Shown one piece after another: positions 48,815 through 49,983 of a DNA stretch of 49,983 nt (the first letter of the stretch is position 1; each line of letters starts with the position of its first letter). The stretch spans positions 1-49,983 of the forward strand of contig LCFW01000009.1 of the NCBI GenBank assembly GCA_000999315.1, given 5' to 3'. The position numbers and the translations under genes are program-made. The notes beneath the pieces were generated by a model. That model was not told where the DNA came from. It made no database searches and worked only from the letters and a program-made list of their open reading frames with translations. The stretch comes from Candidatus Peregrinibacteria bacterium GW2011_GWF2_43_17. Lineage in GTDB: Bacteria > Patescibacteriota > Gracilibacteria > UBA1369 > UBA12470.

Positions 48815-49983
48815 TTGGGAACGACTGTCGCGGCGCTTTCGGCGTTGGCGGTACTGGGAGGAACTCCGAACAGGGCGGAAGCGGATATACCGACTTGCGA
48901 TGTAGATACGATTGATACCGCTCTAACACCGGCGGCTTTGGCGGCATTGGATGCAATAGATATACCAATGTGGATATCGGAAAATGACACGGATGGAGTA
49001 AATACATATACCTGTACCGGGATAGATACGGATGGAGATTGGGTAGCAAATGAATACAAGTGTTGGGATGGGACATCTTGGTTGGATATGGATTTCTCGG
49101 GAACTTCTATGGATAGAGAAACAGATTTTATGGCATCAAGAATAGTAGATGGCTCTTTATTCGTAGGCAATGGTAGTGCCCTACAATTAGATGGCTCGGG
49201 GCTGAGCTGGAATACGGAAACAAATCTCAGAACCAGCTTAGGAATTCATGGTTATGAATTCACTTATGACCCATATACAGATGATTATTATTACCGCGAA
49301 ACAGATCCGCGCACAGGGGAAGCGGCAATTTTCCAAAATTCTGACGACACTTATGCATTAATCAGTGACCTTACAGGAACTTACAGTTATCTAGATCCGG
49401 CAAGTTGTGGTGACGGCAACCTATACGTAACAGTTACCGATTATAGTTCTCTTTATCAGCTCTACGCATACGACATAGACAGCGGAGATTTCGAACCGAT
49501 TGCCGAGATACCAAGAAGCGTTTACGCAACCTGCTCAACCGATGGAACCACCACCACTCTCTATTATACCGAACCATCTTCTGATTGGTCCTCCGGCACC
49601 CCCTACCAAATCACCTGCACACACGGTGGCGGCACGACTTATACTTATTACCTCGATGCCGATCTCGACTCTTACGGAGACTCTTCCGCAACAGCTGAAA
49701 CCGGACCTTCCGTTCCAACAGGGTATTCCGAAAACAACACCGACTGCGATGATGCTGATGCGAGCGTAAATCCCAGAGCAACTGAATCTTGTAACGGCAC
49801 AGACGACGATTGTGACGGTGACACCGACGAAGATGTTCTCAATACTTATTACCTCGATTCCGATAATGATGGTCATGGCGACCCTTCCTCCCCTGTCGAA
49901 GATTGCGCGGCTCCGAGCGGATATGTTTCGGAAGGAGATGATTGCGACAATGCCGATCCAACAACCTATCCCGATGCTCCCGA
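48815..49983 (+). CDS. Secreted protein with MopE-type metal-binding repeats (partial, start unclear)
   Basis: This frame is open from 48734 to the window edge. A signal peptide (LGTTVAALSALAVLGG...) is followed by a beta-rich Thr/Tyr/Asp domain, then repeats of the MopE/putative metal-binding type: YYLDADLDSYGD, DCDDADASVNP, then ESCNGTDDDCDGDTDED, and a second YYLDSDNDGHGD. No ATG or GTG exists in frame before the signal peptide; the only start is TTG at 48815. An ATG at 48744 in the next frame gives MEPNNLDRNPEKFL and stops at 48812, so a frameshift near 48780-48800 is possible. The C-terminus lies outside. Confidence 0.75.
   Translation, partial: MGTTVAALSALAVLGGTPNRAEADIPTCDVDTIDTALTPAALAALDAIDIPMWISENDTDGVNTYTCTGIDTDGDWVANEYKCWDGTSWLDMDFSGTSMDRETDFMASRIVDGSLFVGNGSALQLDGSGLSWNTETNLRTSLGIHGYEFTYDPYTDDYYYRETDPRTGEAAIFQNSDDTYALISDLTGTYSYLDPASCGDGNLYVTVTDYSSLYQLYAYDIDSGDFEPIAEIPRSVYATCSTDGTTTTLYYTEPSSDWSSGTPYQITCTHGGGTTYTYYLDADLDSYGDSSATAETGPSVPTGYSENNTDCDDADASVNPRATESCNGTDDDCDGDTDEDVLNTYYLDSDNDGHGDPSSPVEDCAAPSGYVSEGDDCDNADPTTYPDAP

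Noticed and set aside
48277-49170. Antisense frames over the pilin-like and MopE-type genes
   Set aside because: The plus strand carries promoters, signal segments and known repeat motifs.

Overview
The window looks like a chromosomal piece of a Candidate Phyla Radiation (Patescibacteria) genome, most like Peregrinibacteria. That placement is inference. It rests on gene content (TGS-less ThrRS, VirB6-like membrane proteins of unknown company, archaeal-type PurP and TrmB, many large orphan proteins), on tight gene packing with few Shine-Dalgarno sites, and on a plain genetic code: TGA ends mutS, korA and eno, so the UGA=Gly code of Gracilibacteria/Absconditabacteria does not apply.

Layout. 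0-2.3 kb: a 3' gene fragment, a PrsW-type membrane protease and recF. 2.3-4.3 kb: promoter, T-box leader and thrS. 4.3-13.2 kb: a very tight five-gene leftward operon (gaps 2-5 nt) encoding a small two-helix membrane protein, two membrane-anchored proteins, a VirB6/TrbL-like polytopic protein and a 1224-residue soluble protein. This is the best candidate for an undescribed system. 13.3-18.9 kb: rpsF-ssb-rpsR, a HAD phosphatase, mutS and a NIF3/CutA-like protein. 18.9-23.9 kb: a secreted deacetylase-like protein, tRNA-Thr(CGT), lexA, a B12-type radical SAM protein, a TrmB-like regulator and a coiled-coil repeat protein. 23.9-27.6 kb: accessory-looking, with a dockerin-like secreted protein, a Fic protein, tRNA-Arg(CCT), a metallo-beta-lactamase-fold protein without its metal ligands, and several dispersed repeat families, one of which forms two hairpins with compensatory changes.

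27.6-38 kb: eno, two unknown genes, a possible ~580-nt minus-strand noncoding RNA, purN, an SLH-domain surface protein, a ferredoxin-korA-korB operon and a lipoprotein. 38-47 kb: leftward genes for a glycosyltransferase, a sugar nucleotidylyltransferase with a left-handed beta-helix, two tandem purP paralogs, htpX-lemA, uppP, purH and yidD. 47-50 kb: a type IV pilin-like protein and the start of a secreted MopE-type metal-binding repeat protein that runs off the window.

Together the genes describe a fermentative cell with enolase and ferredoxin-linked 2-oxoacid oxidation, its own late purine synthesis (PurN, PurH, and two PurP), mismatch repair and SOS control (MutS, RecF, LexA), and a surface carrying S-layer, pilin-like and Ca-binding-type proteins. 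Sigma70-like promoters can be read in front of many genes, and some sit so close to the start codon that the mRNA would be almost leaderless.
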